Shown: piece after piece, positions 1 to 7,486 of the stretch
How the letters are laid out: each line of letters starts with the position of its first letter
How positions within the stretch are numbered: the stretch's first letter is position 1
The notes under the pieces: model-generated
Database searches by the model: none
What the model was told of the DNA's origin: nothing
The model's input: the letters and a program-made list of their open reading frames with translations, nothing else
Made by a program: the position numbers and the translations under genes
Source of the DNA: Burkholderiales bacterium LSUCC0115
GTDB taxonomy: Bacteria; Pseudomonadota; Gammaproteobacteria; Burkholderiales; Burkholderiaceae_A
DNA length: 64,000 nt
Direction: 5' to 3'
Assembly: GCA_009646425.1 (NCBI GenBank)
Contig: WJBW01000003.1
Span: 1 to 64,000, forward strand

Positions 1-249
1 CGGGCAGTCCACGTGCGCATAGTGACGCGTAGCCGTCTCATACTCCACGTGCGCCGTGTTAATCGTAATACCACGGGCCTTCTCTTCAGGCGCCGCATCA
101 ATCTGGTCATAGGCCTTGGCCTCACCACCAAACTTCGCCGACAAAATCGTCGTAATCGCAGCCGTCAACGTCGTCTTACCATGGTCCACGTGACCAATCG
201 TCCCTACGTTCACATGCGGCTTCGTACGCTCAAACTTACCCTTGGCCAT
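1..249 (-). CDS. tuf: Elongation factor Tu, N-terminal part (runs off the window)
   Basis: Translation factor that delivers aminoacyl-tRNA to the ribosome as a GTP complex. Read on the minus strand from an ATG at 249, the protein begins [14 protein letters not shown] and contains the G1 P-loop GHVDHGKT, followed by the switch I region with [14 protein letters not shown]. All are hallmark EF-Tu sequences. Only about 83 residues lie in the window; the C-terminal four fifths are missing because the window ends. An AGGAG ribosome-binding site lies just upstream. It follows tRNA-Tyr, tRNA-Gly and tRNA-Thr on the same strand, the arrangement of the tufB operon in many proteobacteria, so it is probably co-transcribed with them. 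Confidence 0.98.
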   Translation of the reverse strand, partial: MAKGKFERTKPHVNVGTIGHVDHGKTTLTAAITTILSAKFGGEAKAYDQIDAAPEEKARGITINTAHVEYETATRHYAHVDCP

Positions 250-313
250 CGCTGACTCCTGACTCTAAACGCGTTAAAAAATGTCGAAAATGAGAAAACC
301 GAACCTACAAAAC

Positions 314-388
<75 letters not shown>

Positions 389-411
389 GGGTGCTGCAAT
401 TCCACCAAAAC

Positions 412-485
412 TGGAGCGGGTGAAGGGAATCGAACCCTCGTCGTAAGCTTGGAAGGCTTCTGCTCTACCATTGAGCTACACCCGC
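412..485 (-). tRNA. tRNA-Gly (anticodon TCC)
   Basis: Minus-strand cloverleaf with acceptor GCGGGTG/CACCCGC, anticodon loop containing TCC, T-loop TTCGATT and encoded CCA. Middle gene of the Tyr-Gly-Thr-tuf series. Confidence 0.97.
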
Positions 486-512
486 ACGGTTCCACCATAA
501 AACCCACTCTGT

Positions 513-598
513 TGGTGGAGGAGGTTGGATTCGAACCAACGTAGGCGTAAGCCAACAGATTTACAGTCTGCCCCCTTTAGCCACTCGGGCACCCCTCC
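513..598 (-). tRNA. tRNA-Tyr (anticodon GTA)
   Basis: Minus-strand class II tRNA (long variable arm), with acceptor GGAGGGG paired to the 3' arm, anticodon stem CAGAC loop TGTAAAT containing GTA, T-loop TTCGAAT and encoded CCA. First gene of the tRNA-tuf transcription unit. Confidence 0.97.
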
Positions 599-612
599 AC
601 GCTGAACCCGTA

Positions 613-641
613 ACTATCCATCTTTCTGCCGAAGGTGTCAA
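613..641 (-). promoter_or_regulatory. Promoter of the tRNA-Tyr/Gly/Thr-tuf unit
   Basis: On the minus strand a perfect -35 TTGACA (641-636) is separated by 17 bp from a -10 GATAGT (618-613). The bases after the -10 (TACGGGTTC) are GC-rich, as in discriminators of stringently controlled stable-RNA promoters. Predicted transcription would begin near 606, a few bases before the tRNA-Tyr 5' end at 598. Confidence 0.65.
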
Positions 642-642
642 A

Positions 643-1710
643 TTACTGCGGCGCACGAATGGCCAGAAAGTCCAAGGCGCGTCCGTCTGGCTCGGTGTAG
701 AGGATGCGGGCGGGCATGTGTCGATCCGCCTGGTCAAGCCAGATTTGGATTTGGCCGACTCGCCGGAATTGAAAGGGGTCGCTGATAATTTTGATTGTTG
801 GCAGCAGCAACCCTCCGGGAAAGACCAGCTCCTCACGGTCACTGGCATGAAAAGTCAGCATCCGAACCTCACTCAGCGTGGCCAACGGAAGGTCAAATCG
901 TTGGCCAGGTCTGAGCCCACCGGGCTGAGACTCGCCCAGCCAGGCCAGCTGAAAAACCACGCTCAACCTGTCTTGCGTACCCAAGGGGGTCGGAATCGGG
1001 TCCTGGTTTGGGCGCAACACAGCCGAGCGAGCGGCGGGATCGAACCGGCTCTCCACTCGCCCCCGACGGGGGGTCACCTGCTCAAAACGCATTGGTGACA
1101 GGCCAGATGGAGTAAGTATTCCCTCACTTTTTATTCCCACCTCGCCAGACACCAGCAGCGACAGCCAGCCCAATGCGCGGGCCGTCAAGGCCACCTGGTA
1201 CTGGGCCGGCGTCGGATAGCTCATGACAATTTCACCCTGACCCAACAGCTGCCCACCCTGGTCGTACCGTCCCAAATAGGCCTGCATGGGGATGGCCCCC
1301 TGGTCGGGCATGAGATCAGCGGGACGAGACAGCCGCAGACCCTCGGCCTTTTCCAGGGACCCCAAGTCAACATCCGCTATCGATGACGGCTGGGGGGGTG
1401 CCTGCGCCAAGGGCTGAACGGTGGGCGTCTGTGGAGAGGCCGCAGTGACCACATCAGCAGGGCGCTTGGTCGGTGGTTGGGGTCTGGCTACCGGCTTCGG
1501 TACCGTCGGTTGAGCCGGTGGTGGCCTGATCAGCCGAGCAGAGACCAGTTGCTCGGGAGACGCTTGGAACGACCAATTGATCAAGAGCCCATTGGCCAGC
1601 CAAGCCAACAGCAAATGGGCCAACAGAACCAGCCCGAGGACCAGCAGCAACCCTGGCGGGCCGGCCGGGTGCGGTTTAGACTGTCGCCATGCAAAATCCA
1701 AATGACCCAT
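643..1710 (-). CDS. DUF3108 domain-containing membrane-anchored protein
   Basis: A 355-residue protein of unknown function. One hydrophobic segment (about residues 19-45) is followed by a proline-rich linker (about 60-130, many PP and PKP) and a globular C-terminal part that resembles DUF3108 proteins of betaproteobacteria. The layout suggests an inner-membrane anchor with a periplasmic domain, TonB-like only in its N-terminal architecture. The ATG at 1710 overlaps the 5' end of the divergent phaM by 22 bases, so a slightly shorter start is possible. The stop lies just upstream of the tRNA promoter. The family assignment is from overall resemblance, not a catalytic motif. Confidence 0.72.
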   Translation of the reverse strand: MGHLDFAWRQSKPHPAGPPGLLLVLGLVLLAHLLLAWLANGLLINWSFQASPEQLVSARLIRPPPAQPTVPKPVARPQPPTKRPADVVTAASPQTPTVQPLAQAPPQPSSIADVDLGSLEKAEGLRLSRPADLMPDQGAIPMQAYLGRYDQGGQLLGQGEIVMSYPTPAQYQVALTARALGWLSLLVSGEVGIKSEGILTPSGLSPMRFEQVTPRRGRVESRFDPAARSAVLRPNQDPIPTPLGTQDRLSVVFQLAWLGESQPGGLRPGQRFDLPLATLSEVRMLTFHASDREELVFPGGLLLPTIKIISDPFQFRRVGQIQIWLDQADRHMPARILYTEPDGRALDFLAIRAPQ

Positions 1711-2243
1711 TTGCGTTTCTAAAAGCCCAATGGCCTGACTTAGGCAGCAGTTTTCAAATGCCCCAGGCTGCCATGAGCAGCCTGGACCCGCAAGTCATCG
1801 ACAAGCGTATCGAAGACTTGAAGACCGTTGAGCAGTGGCTGAGTTTCAACCTCAACCTGGTCAAGTCAACCATTCAAGGGCTGGAGATTCAAAAAGGCAC
1901 GCTAGCAGCCATTCAATCCTTTCAGCAGTCCATGCAGGACTTCGCTCAGCCATCGGAATCAGCTAGCGAACAAGCCAGCGAGCAAACCAATGAAGCCCGA
2001 CCGGAGCAGAGTCCTCATCTGAACCAGGCGGCCATGGCCCAAGCCTCTGATTGGTGGAATGGCATGCAGCAACAATTCCAACACTTCGTTCAGGCGGCTC
2101 AAAAGGCCACTCAGCAAACCGCGGACCAGCCTGAAGGCAAGGCCCCGACCGCCACCAAGTCGGCATCGACCAAGAAAAAGACCGCGCCAGGCTCCAGGTC
2201 GAGGACCGCCAAGCCCGCGTCGAGAAGGACGGCCAGCCGCTAG
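1689..2243 (+). CDS. phaM: PhaM-type polyhydroxyalkanoate granule protein
   Basis: Predicted 184-residue PHA granule protein. In Cupriavidus the family member PhaM binds PHB granules, activates PHA synthase and tethers granules to DNA. The N-terminal half (to about residue 85) has the family-like sequence MQNPNDPFAFLKAQWPDLG and a helical, coiled-coil-prone region (RIEDLKTVEQWLSFNLNLV). The middle is Gln/Ser rich. The last 35 residues are Lys/Ala/Ser/Arg rich (STKKKTAPGSRSRTAKP), resembling a histone-like DNA-binding tail. No PHA synthase is in the window. Its stop codon overlaps the stop of the convergent DUF2256 gene in the palindrome CTAG. Confidence 0.8.
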   Translation: MQNPNDPFAFLKAQWPDLGSSFQMPQAAMSSLDPQVIDKRIEDLKTVEQWLSFNLNLVKSTIQGLEIQKGTLAAIQSFQQSMQDFAQPSESASEQASEQTNEARPEQSPHLNQAAMAQASDWWNGMQQQFQHFVQAAQKATQQTADQPEGKAPTATKSASTKKKTAPGSRSRTAKPASRRTASR

Positions 2244-2398
2244 CTGCCCCGCCGTCGACAGGCCTCGGAGCAATATTTAACGGCTGCCCAATTTTTTGCC
2301 CATGCTTTTCGCCAGGTCATAGAACGCTGACAGCGTTCACAAACCTTGGTCGGCAGAAAAGACTTATTGCCCCGATGACCGGAACCGGTTTGTCCCAA
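2240..2398 (-). CDS. Small DUF2256 zinc-ribbon-like protein
   Basis: About 52 residues, from a TTG start at 2398 preceded by GGAG eight bases upstream. An upstream in-frame ATG exists at 2554 but would overlap litR by about 136 bases. The core, KVCERCQRSMTWRKAWAKNW followed by VKYCSEACRRR, carries two Cys pairs (CxxC and CxxxC) and the TWRK-W signature of DUF2256. Function is unknown; the family often accompanies cryptochrome/photolyase-related genes, which fits the light-sensor gene directly upstream (20-base gap, same strand). Confidence 0.7.
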   Translation of the reverse strand: MGQTGSGHRGNKSFLPTKVCERCQRSMTWRKAWAKNWAAVKYCSEACRRRGS

Positions 2399-2418
2399 AA
2401 GCGGTGCTCCAGAGTGGT

Positions 2419-3360
2419 CTAGCGGCTGGTCGAGGCTGATCCGTGCCGCTGCCGCCATTGGTGGACGGCGTCGCTCAACTCCTCGAGTTCGCTCAGGACC
2501 AAAACCCCAGTCGGCGCCCGCCGCCGCAGAGAGGGGCAATGGCCGCCGGCCCATATTTCGACTGACTCCGGCAGCTTGGCGCGAAGCTCGGCAAGCCCCT
2601 CAGCCATCAGGTTGGGGTTCATGATCGATGAGAAGGACAACACCACAATGTCGACCGACTGAGAGTCAACTGCCATGGAAATGTCAAAGACCGGGGTCTG
2701 AACCCCCAGAGAGAAGCATCGGCAGCCCTCCAAGGCCAGCAAAGCCTCCACCATGAGCAGTCCCATGCCATGGGCCTCGGTCGGAAAGGTGGTGAGCAAG
2801 ACACGAGGCTGATGACCAGGCTGGGGGATGGTACTGATGGCACTGCGCAGAACCACCTGGAGCGACTCGGTATAGAGGTGCTCCTCGAAGACCTCCAGCT
2901 GGCCCCTGGCCCAGGCGTCCCCGACCATGTCGGTGAGCGGCGCCACAACATCGGTCACAAACCGGGCCAATCCCATTCGCAAGACTCGCTGGCTCAGTCC
3001 TCGACGCAGGTCCTCGACTTGATGGGCCCGAATCAGTTGCATGAATTGCTCCAGGTCGGCCGCCTGAGGGGAGAGCTGCGTCGCCTGGCTGCTGGGCAAT
3101 CGATCTGCCAGAGCGGCCAACTCAGCATCGGTCAGGCCGATGATCTTGCCCGGTCGGTGGCCAGCATCCATGAGGCGCCGGATCGCCCGCAGACGGTCTA
3201 CCTGCTCAAGCGGATAAATTCGCTCACCGTATTGGTCCCGCTGAGGGGCCGGGAACCCATAGCGCCTCTCCCAGACCCTTAGCGTGTCCTTGGACAGACC
3301 CGTATCGCGCTCGACAGCCGCGATGCTGAGGTAGATGGGTTTGGAAACGGCTTGATCCAT
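2419..3360 (-). CDS. litR: MerR-family, B12-binding photoreceptor-type repressor (LitR/CarH)
   Basis: A 313-residue regulator. The N-terminal MerR winged helix (residues 10-75) has the signature GLSKDTLRVWERRYGFP. A four-helix B12-binding bundle follows (about 100-180), then a Rossmann-like cobalamin domain (185-300). The residues that hold adenosylcobalamin in CarH are all present: W150-x9-E160-H161 and E195-x-H197-x-x-G200, where H197 would be the lower axial ligand. In this family the dark AdoCbl tetramer represses transcription and light breaks the Co-C bond to release DNA. It is divergent from a lipid-modification operon, its probable target. Ligand use and light response are inferred. 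Confidence 0.9.
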   Translation of the reverse strand: MDQAVSKPIYLSIAAVERDTGLSKDTLRVWERRYGFPAPQRDQYGERIYPLEQVDRLRAIRRLMDAGHRPGKIIGLTDAELAALADRLPSSQATQLSPQAADLEQFMQLIRAHQVEDLRRGLSQRVLRMGLARFVTDVVAPLTDMVGDAWARGQLEVFEEHLYTESLQVVLRSAISTIPQPGHQPRVLLTTFPTEAHGMGLLMVEALLALEGCRCFSLGVQTPVFDISMAVDSQSVDIVVLSFSSIMNPNLMAEGLAELRAKLPESVEIWAGGHCPSLRRRAPTGVLVLSELEELSDAVHQWRQRHGSASTSR

Positions 3361-3381
3361 GGGAGTTCTACAAAAACCCTT

Positions 3382-3396
3382 TTTGTCGTAGACAAA
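3382..3396. promoter_or_regulatory. Perfect inverted repeat, candidate LitR operator
   Basis: TTTGTC-GTA-GACAAA is a perfect 6+6 bp palindrome with a 3-bp spacer in the intergenic region between litR and its divergent operon. It lies 4 bp upstream of the rightward -35 box and inside the early transcribed region of the leftward promoter, so a bound repressor could block both. Palindromic operators are usual for MerR proteins; assignment to LitR is inference. Confidence 0.5.
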
Positions 3397-3399
3397 TGT

Positions 3400-3429
3400 T
3401 TGACCGAAAGATTTAATGCAGCCTATTAT
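3400..3429 (+). promoter_or_regulatory. Rightward promoter of the LitR-linked operon
   Basis: -35 TTGACC (3400-3405), 18-bp spacer, -10 TATTAT (3424-3429). The first gene of the operon starts at 3484 with the ribosome-binding site AAGGAGAAGG, giving a leader of about 48 bases. Confidence 0.6.
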
Positions 3430-3453
3430 AGGTTTCGCCCGGTGTTTTGCCTA
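3425..3453 (-). promoter_or_regulatory. Leftward (litR) promoter overlapping the rightward one
   Basis: On the minus strand, -35 TAGGCA (3453-3448), 17-bp spacer, -10 TATAAT (3430-3425). The two -10 boxes share the near-palindrome CCTATTATAGG, so the two promoters compete for the same DNA. Weaker -35 than the rightward promoter. Confidence 0.45.
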
Positions 3454-3483
3454 GAACAAACCCATACAAGGAGAAGGTCTCTT

Positions 3484-3768
3484 ATGCCACTCGTGGCCCC
3501 GATCTCTCGTCTGTCCACTGTCAACCAGGCTCCGGTCCGTCGGTCTCCCACTGGCCTGTCTGGCCTGGCGGGCCTATTGGCCTTTGCCATCCTGGTGGTG
3601 CTCACATCGGTGAATTGGTCCGTTCCAGACCATGCGACGCTCGAAGGAGTGGTCAAGCCCGCCGCTACGTCACCCAACGGCCTGAACGCTGACGCCACCC
3701 GCCTGCTGGTGGCTCATCAAAACCTGACCGGCTGGGGCCTGCTCCACAGCTCGTCAGTCCAGGACTAG
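3484..3768 (+). CDS. Hypothetical small single-span membrane protein
   Basis: Unrecognised 94-residue protein starting MPLVAPISRLSTVNQ after a strong ribosome-binding site. A basic, Ser/Pro-rich N-terminus (residues 1-25) precedes one hydrophobic segment GLLAFAILVVLTS (about 31-46). The polar tail would be periplasmic if the positive-inside rule holds. It is the first gene of the operon downstream of the rightward promoter, so it is probably expressed under the same control as the lipid-modification genes. No family or catalytic motif is visible. Confidence 0.7.
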   Translation: MPLVAPISRLSTVNQAPVRRSPTGLSGLAGLLAFAILVVLTSVNWSVPDHATLEGVVKPAATSPNGLNADATRLLVAHQNLTGWGLLHSSSVQD

Positions 3769-3776
3769 ACCTCCAC

Positions 3777-4412
3777 ATGAACCGGGGAACCATGACCTGC
3801 ATCGCTACAAGCCGCCTGACAGTCGGTGGGGACTTGCTGGCCAGGGTTATGTTGGTGATGGCGTTGATCATCTCTGGCCTGTTGGGCTCAAGCGCCCAGG
3901 CCGCCCCCGCCTGTCCCAGTTTGCTCAACACAACACTGACCAGGCTCCAAGATGACGCCCCCGTCCAGCTCTGCCAGTTCACGGGCAAGACCCTGTTGGT
4001 GGTTAACACGGCCAGCTATTGCGGCTTCACCGACCAGTACAAAGAGCTAGAGGCGCTCTACCAACGTTACAAGGACAAAGGATTGGTGGTGTTGGGCTTT
4101 CCGTCCAACGACTTTAGCCAAGAGCCGGGCTCCAACCAGTCTGTAGCCGAGTTCTGCTCCAACACCTACTCGGTCAAATTCCCCATGTTTGCCAAAAGCC
4201 ATGTCAAGGGACCGAAAGCAAATCCTCTTTTCAGGCAGCTCTCCCAACAGGCCGAAGCGCCAGGTTGGAATTTCCACAAATACCTCATCGGCCCAGATGG
4301 ACGACTCGTCAGAAGTTACGCCAGCGTGGTCAGCCCCCTGTCTCGGACGGTTCGCACCGACATCGAGGCACTCCTCAACAAGCCGCCAACGTCCGCCTCT
4401 CAGAAAGGTTGA
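3777..4412 (+). CDS. Exported glutathione/thioredoxin-type peroxidase
   Basis: A 211-residue GPx-family peroxidase reducing hydroperoxides, probably lipid hydroperoxides. Residues 20-43 form a signal peptide ending AQAA, so it should act in the periplasm. The peroxidatic Cys is C82 in NTASYCGFT; W164-N165 of the active site are present in WNFHKYL. C127 in EFCSNTYSVKFPMF is at the resolving-Cys position of 2-Cys, thioredoxin-dependent GPx enzymes. The usual catalytic Gln of FPxNQFG is replaced (FPSNDFS, D112). Two bases separate its stop from folE2, consistent with one transcript. Confidence 0.9.
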   Translation: MNRGTMTCIATSRLTVGGDLLARVMLVMALIISGLLGSSAQAAPACPSLLNTTLTRLQDDAPVQLCQFTGKTLLVVNTASYCGFTDQYKELEALYQRYKDKGLVVLGFPSNDFSQEPGSNQSVAEFCSNTYSVKFPMFAKSHVKGPKANPLFRQLSQQAEAPGWNFHKYLIGPDGRLVRSYASVVSPLSRTVRTDIEALLNKPPTSASQKG

Positions 4413-4414
4413 GC

Positions 4415-5227
4415 ATGAACGCACCTGAAAAAATCCTCTCTTCTTCGACGCTGCCCGATGTGCAATCAAACGTTGACACCCGACAGCTTCCCATTCAGCG
4501 GGTCGGTATCAAAGGGTTCCGCCACCCTGTTGTAGTGGCAACCGCGATTGGTCCTCAGCCCTCCGTGGCCACCGTTGACATGGGCGTAGGCCTGCCTCAT
4601 CACGTCAAGGGCACACACATGTCGCGGTTTATTGAAGTCTTCCAGAACCACGACAAACCGTTGGAGTTGTCGAGCCTTCATGAGCTGCTCCAAGCCATGC
4701 TCGACCGCCTGGAGGCAACCGACGGTTACATCATGGTGGAGTTGCCTTACTTCGTCCGAAAATCAGCGCCGGTCTCCGGTGTCAGCTCTCTCATGGACTA
4801 CCAGGTTCGTTGGGAAGCTCAACGCAAGGAAGGCAAGGACCGCCTGTCCCTCCAAGTGGTGGTGCCCGTCACCAGCCTGTGCCCCTGCTCGAAGAACATT
4901 TCCGAATACGGCGCCCACAACCAGCGTTCACACGTCACGATCACCGTCGATACGACCCAGCCTCTGGCGCCGGAGCAGCTGATCAAAGTGGCCGAGTCAG
5001 CAGCCTCCTGCGAGCTATGGGGTCTGCTCAAACGGCCAGACGAGAAGTTCGTCACAGAACGGGCCTATGACAACCCCAAGTTTGTGGAAGACCTGGTGCG
5101 AGACATGGCGCTGATGCTGGCCAGCAATCCCATGGTTCGAGGCTTTACGGTCGAAAGTGAAAACTTCGAGTCCATCCACAACCATTCCGCATACGCCCGC
5201 ATCGATCACGGCTCACGGCTACAGTAA
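4415..5227 (+). CDS. folE2: GTP cyclohydrolase FolE2
   Basis: GTP cyclohydrolase IB (270 aa), making 7,8-dihydroneopterin triphosphate for folates and other pterins. The start is the ATG at 4415 behind AGAAAGG, two bases after the previous stop. The metal-binding Cys lies in SLCPCSK (C156; C158 adjacent), followed by NISEYGAHNQRSH, all typical of FolE2. In related light-responsive clusters folE2 accompanies photolyase, whose antenna is a reduced folate; no photolyase is present here. Alternatively it may simply support folate synthesis when FolE is limited. Confidence 0.95.
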   Translation: MNAPEKILSSSTLPDVQSNVDTRQLPIQRVGIKGFRHPVVVATAIGPQPSVATVDMGVGLPHHVKGTHMSRFIEVFQNHDKPLELSSLHELLQAMLDRLEATDGYIMVELPYFVRKSAPVSGVSSLMDYQVRWEAQRKEGKDRLSLQVVVPVTSLCPCSKNISEYGAHNQRSHVTITVDTTQPLAPEQLIKVAESAASCELWGLLKRPDEKFVTERAYDNPKFVEDLVRDMALMLASNPMVRGFTVESENFESIHNHSAYARIDHGSRLQ

Positions 5228-5231
5228 GCGC

Positions 5232-6677
5232 GTGCGGCCTACTCCTTCACCAGCAAACCATCCGGAACACCGACCCCACGTCGTGGTGGTCGGCAGCGGT
5301 ATTTCCGGTCTGTCAGCCTGCTGGCACCTGCTGGCTGGCGCCCGGGTGACCCTGCTGGAGTCCGAGCATCGCTTGGGTGGGCACACCCACACCCACCAGA
5401 TCGAAGTCAACGGGCGAACGGGTCCTGTGGACACGGGCTTTATTGTTTTCAACCATCGGACATACCCAGGCCTGACCCGGTGGTTTGACCAGCTGGGCGT
5501 GGCGATTCACAAAGCAGACATGTCGTTTGCCGTGTCGGCTCAGCAAGGCGCATTTGAATGGTGCGGCTCAACCCTGAACACCATCTTTGCTCAACGCAGT
5601 AATCTGTTGTCTGGTCGGTTCTGGAAGATGCTCTACGACATCCTCCGTTTCAACGCAAAAGCGCCTCGCGACGCCGAGAAAAAACGTGAACCGGACGACC
5701 CCGGACCCAGCCTGGGGGACTACTTAGACGATAACGGCTATGGCCAGACCTTCCAGCATGGCTACCTCTTGCCCATGGCCGGTGCGATTTGGTCTTGCCC
5801 CGCAGAACAGATGCGGGCCTTTCCGCTGCGCAGCTTTGTTCGATTCTGCTCCAACCACGGGCTGCTCTCCGTCTTCAACCGCCCTCAATGGCTAAGCCTC
5901 GAAGGTGGCAGCCATCGCTATATCCAGGCCTTTCTCAAAAAGGTACATCAAGACGGCCTGCCTCTCACCATCCACACAGGTGTCAAAGTCGAGTCCGTTC
6001 AGAGCCTACCCACAGGCCAGGGAGAGGCTCGTTCCGTCCGTGTGATGGGACGCCAAACGCAAGCGTCCGTTGAGTCCACCGAGCCAGGTCTTGCCTTTGA
6101 AGTGCAGGCAGATGCAGTCGTGTTGGCCTGCCACTCCGACCAGTCGCTTCGCCTGCTTAAGGCAACAGATCACCCGGCGTGCCGTTGGCTGGCAGACATT
6201 GGCTACCAGCCCAACACCGCCTACCTGCACACCGACCTGGCCCTCATGCCGAAACGTCGGGGGGCTTGGGCGGCCTGGAATTACCTCTCTGAAGACGTTG
6301 GAGAGAATGCCCAGGCGCAGACCGCTGTATCCGTGACCTACTGGATGAACCAGCTCCAAGACCTCGTTCAGCAGGAGCCCATTTTGGTCAGCCTAAACCC
6401 ACCTCAACCGCCCAAGCCGGCCTCCACCATCAAAACCCTGTCCTACGCTCACCCCATTTTCGACGGCCCAGCCATCCAGGCCCAGGCCATGCTTCAGGCG
6501 GTGCAAGGCGAGCAGAGCATCTGGCTCGCGGGTGCTTGGCTGGGCAATGGGTTCCATGAGGACGGCTACCAATCAGGACGCCGAGCAGCCATGGACATTC
6601 TCTCGACTGTGGCCAGCCATCCGCCGTTGACACCACCAGTGGTTGACCAACCGAGTCTGGCTGGATCTGCTGTCTGA
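5232..6677 (+). CDS. FAD-dependent amine-oxidase-like oxidoreductase
   Basis: About 481 residues. The N-terminal dinucleotide fold reads VVVVGSGISGLSACWHL (GxGxxG), followed by the LLESEHRLGGHTHT flavin-binding stretch, the conserved PVDTGFIVFNHRTYPGL and a C-terminal FAD motif WLAGAWLGNGFHEDG. It belongs to the NAD(P)-binding/amine-oxidase group that sits next to DUF1365 and cyclopropane-synthase genes in many proteobacteria, where it is linked to modification of unsaturated fatty acids. The start chosen is GTG 5232, four bases after folE2; an ATG at 5157 would overlap folE2 by 71 bases. Substrate not determinable here. Confidence 0.9.
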   Translation: MRPTPSPANHPEHRPHVVVVGSGISGLSACWHLLAGARVTLLESEHRLGGHTHTHQIEVNGRTGPVDTGFIVFNHRTYPGLTRWFDQLGVAIHKADMSFAVSAQQGAFEWCGSTLNTIFAQRSNLLSGRFWKMLYDILRFNAKAPRDAEKKREPDDPGPSLGDYLDDNGYGQTFQHGYLLPMAGAIWSCPAEQMRAFPLRSFVRFCSNHGLLSVFNRPQWLSLEGGSHRYIQAFLKKVHQDGLPLTIHTGVKVESVQSLPTGQGEARSVRVMGRQTQASVESTEPGLAFEVQADAVVLACHSDQSLRLLKATDHPACRWLADIGYQPNTAYLHTDLALMPKRRGAWAAWNYLSEDVGENAQAQTAVSVTYWMNQLQDLVQQEPILVSLNPPQPPKPASTIKTLSYAHPIFDGPAIQAQAMLQAVQGEQSIWLAGAWLGNGFHEDGYQSGRRAAMDILSTVASHPPLTPPVVDQPSLAGSAV

Positions 6678-7486
6678 TGGTGTCGGTTGATGCCGATGTC
6701 GGCATCCCTTTGAGGTCCAGTCCTCGGCTCGTTCGCGGGGAGGTGGGCCACATCAGACTGGCGCCCAAGCGCCACCAATTTGTAACGCCCGCCTTTTACC
6801 TCCAGTTGCCTCTAAGAAGCTTGGCCGCCGCCAGCTCTGGGGGCAAGACGGTTGTGGCCGGTAACTGGGTCTGGGGCGTCAATCGCAAGGCCCTTATCCA
6901 GGTGTCGGACCGAGACCATGGCGATGGCCGAGGCCTGCTGCTCTGGATTGAGCAAATCTTACGCGACCACCAGTTGGCTCAAGAGGCAGACGGTGAGATC
7001 TGGCTGTCTTGTTTTCCGAGCATGTGGGGCTACACCTTCAAGCCCGTCAGCTTTTGGTTCTGCGAAAACCGCAGCGGTCAGACTCGCGTCATCGTAGCCG
7101 AGGTGAACAACACGTTTGGCGACCGGCACATTTATGTGCTGAACTGCGCATCGGGTCAAGGCTATCGAAATGGGCAGACCCTCGGCTGCGAAAAAGCCTT
7201 TTATGTCTCGCCCTTTTTCCCAGTCAGTGGTCGATACAGCTTCCGCTTTCATCGCGATGATCTGGGTGGAAGAGACCTCGCCCGCATCGAATACGACGAT
7301 CCCCTGCCAATGCTCAGAACCCACATGAGCGGTCGGGTTTTACCTCTCACAGCGACGACAGGCCTGCGCAGCGTCCTGCTTGCGCCGTTTTTTAGCATCG
7401 GGGTCATCCTGAAAATCCACTGGCATGCCCTGTTGCTGTGGATCAAAGGCATTAGACTGTCCCCCCGGCCAAGGCCCCTGTCATGA
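6677..7486 (+). CDS. DUF1365 family protein
   Basis: A 269-residue protein of unknown biochemical function. Conserved stretches include RHQFVTPAFYLQLP near the start, the central FPSMWGYTFKPVSFWFC (about 112-128) and KAFYVSPFFPVSGRYSF. The family is almost always encoded between the FAD oxidoreductase and the cyclopropane-synthase-like methyltransferase, as here. Translation is tightly coupled: its ATG overlaps the previous stop (TGATG), and its own stop overlaps the next start (ATGA). A role in fatty-acid or phospholipid modification is inferred from context. Confidence 0.9.
   Translation: MVSVDADVGIPLRSSPRLVRGEVGHIRLAPKRHQFVTPAFYLQLPLRSLAAASSGGKTVVAGNWVWGVNRKALIQVSDRDHGDGRGLLLWIEQILRDHQLAQEADGEIWLSCFPSMWGYTFKPVSFWFCENRSGQTRVIVAEVNNTFGDRHIYVLNCASGQGYRNGQTLGCEKAFYVSPFFPVSGRYSFRFHRDDLGGRDLARIEYDDPLPMLRTHMSGRVLPLTATTGLRSVLLAPFFSIGVILKIHWHALLLWIKGIRLSPRPRPLS

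Noticed and set aside
1-190. CACGTG motifs in tuf as possible parS or E-box-like sites
   Set aside because: Flanks do not match TGTTTCACGTGAAACA; they are codons for conserved His-Val residues of EF-Tu.
2240-2554. Longer 104-codon version of the DUF2256 gene
   Set aside because: The extra 52 residues would lie mostly inside the 3' end of litR and are Arg/Pro-rich; the TTG at 2398 has a ribosome-binding site and gives the family's usual length.
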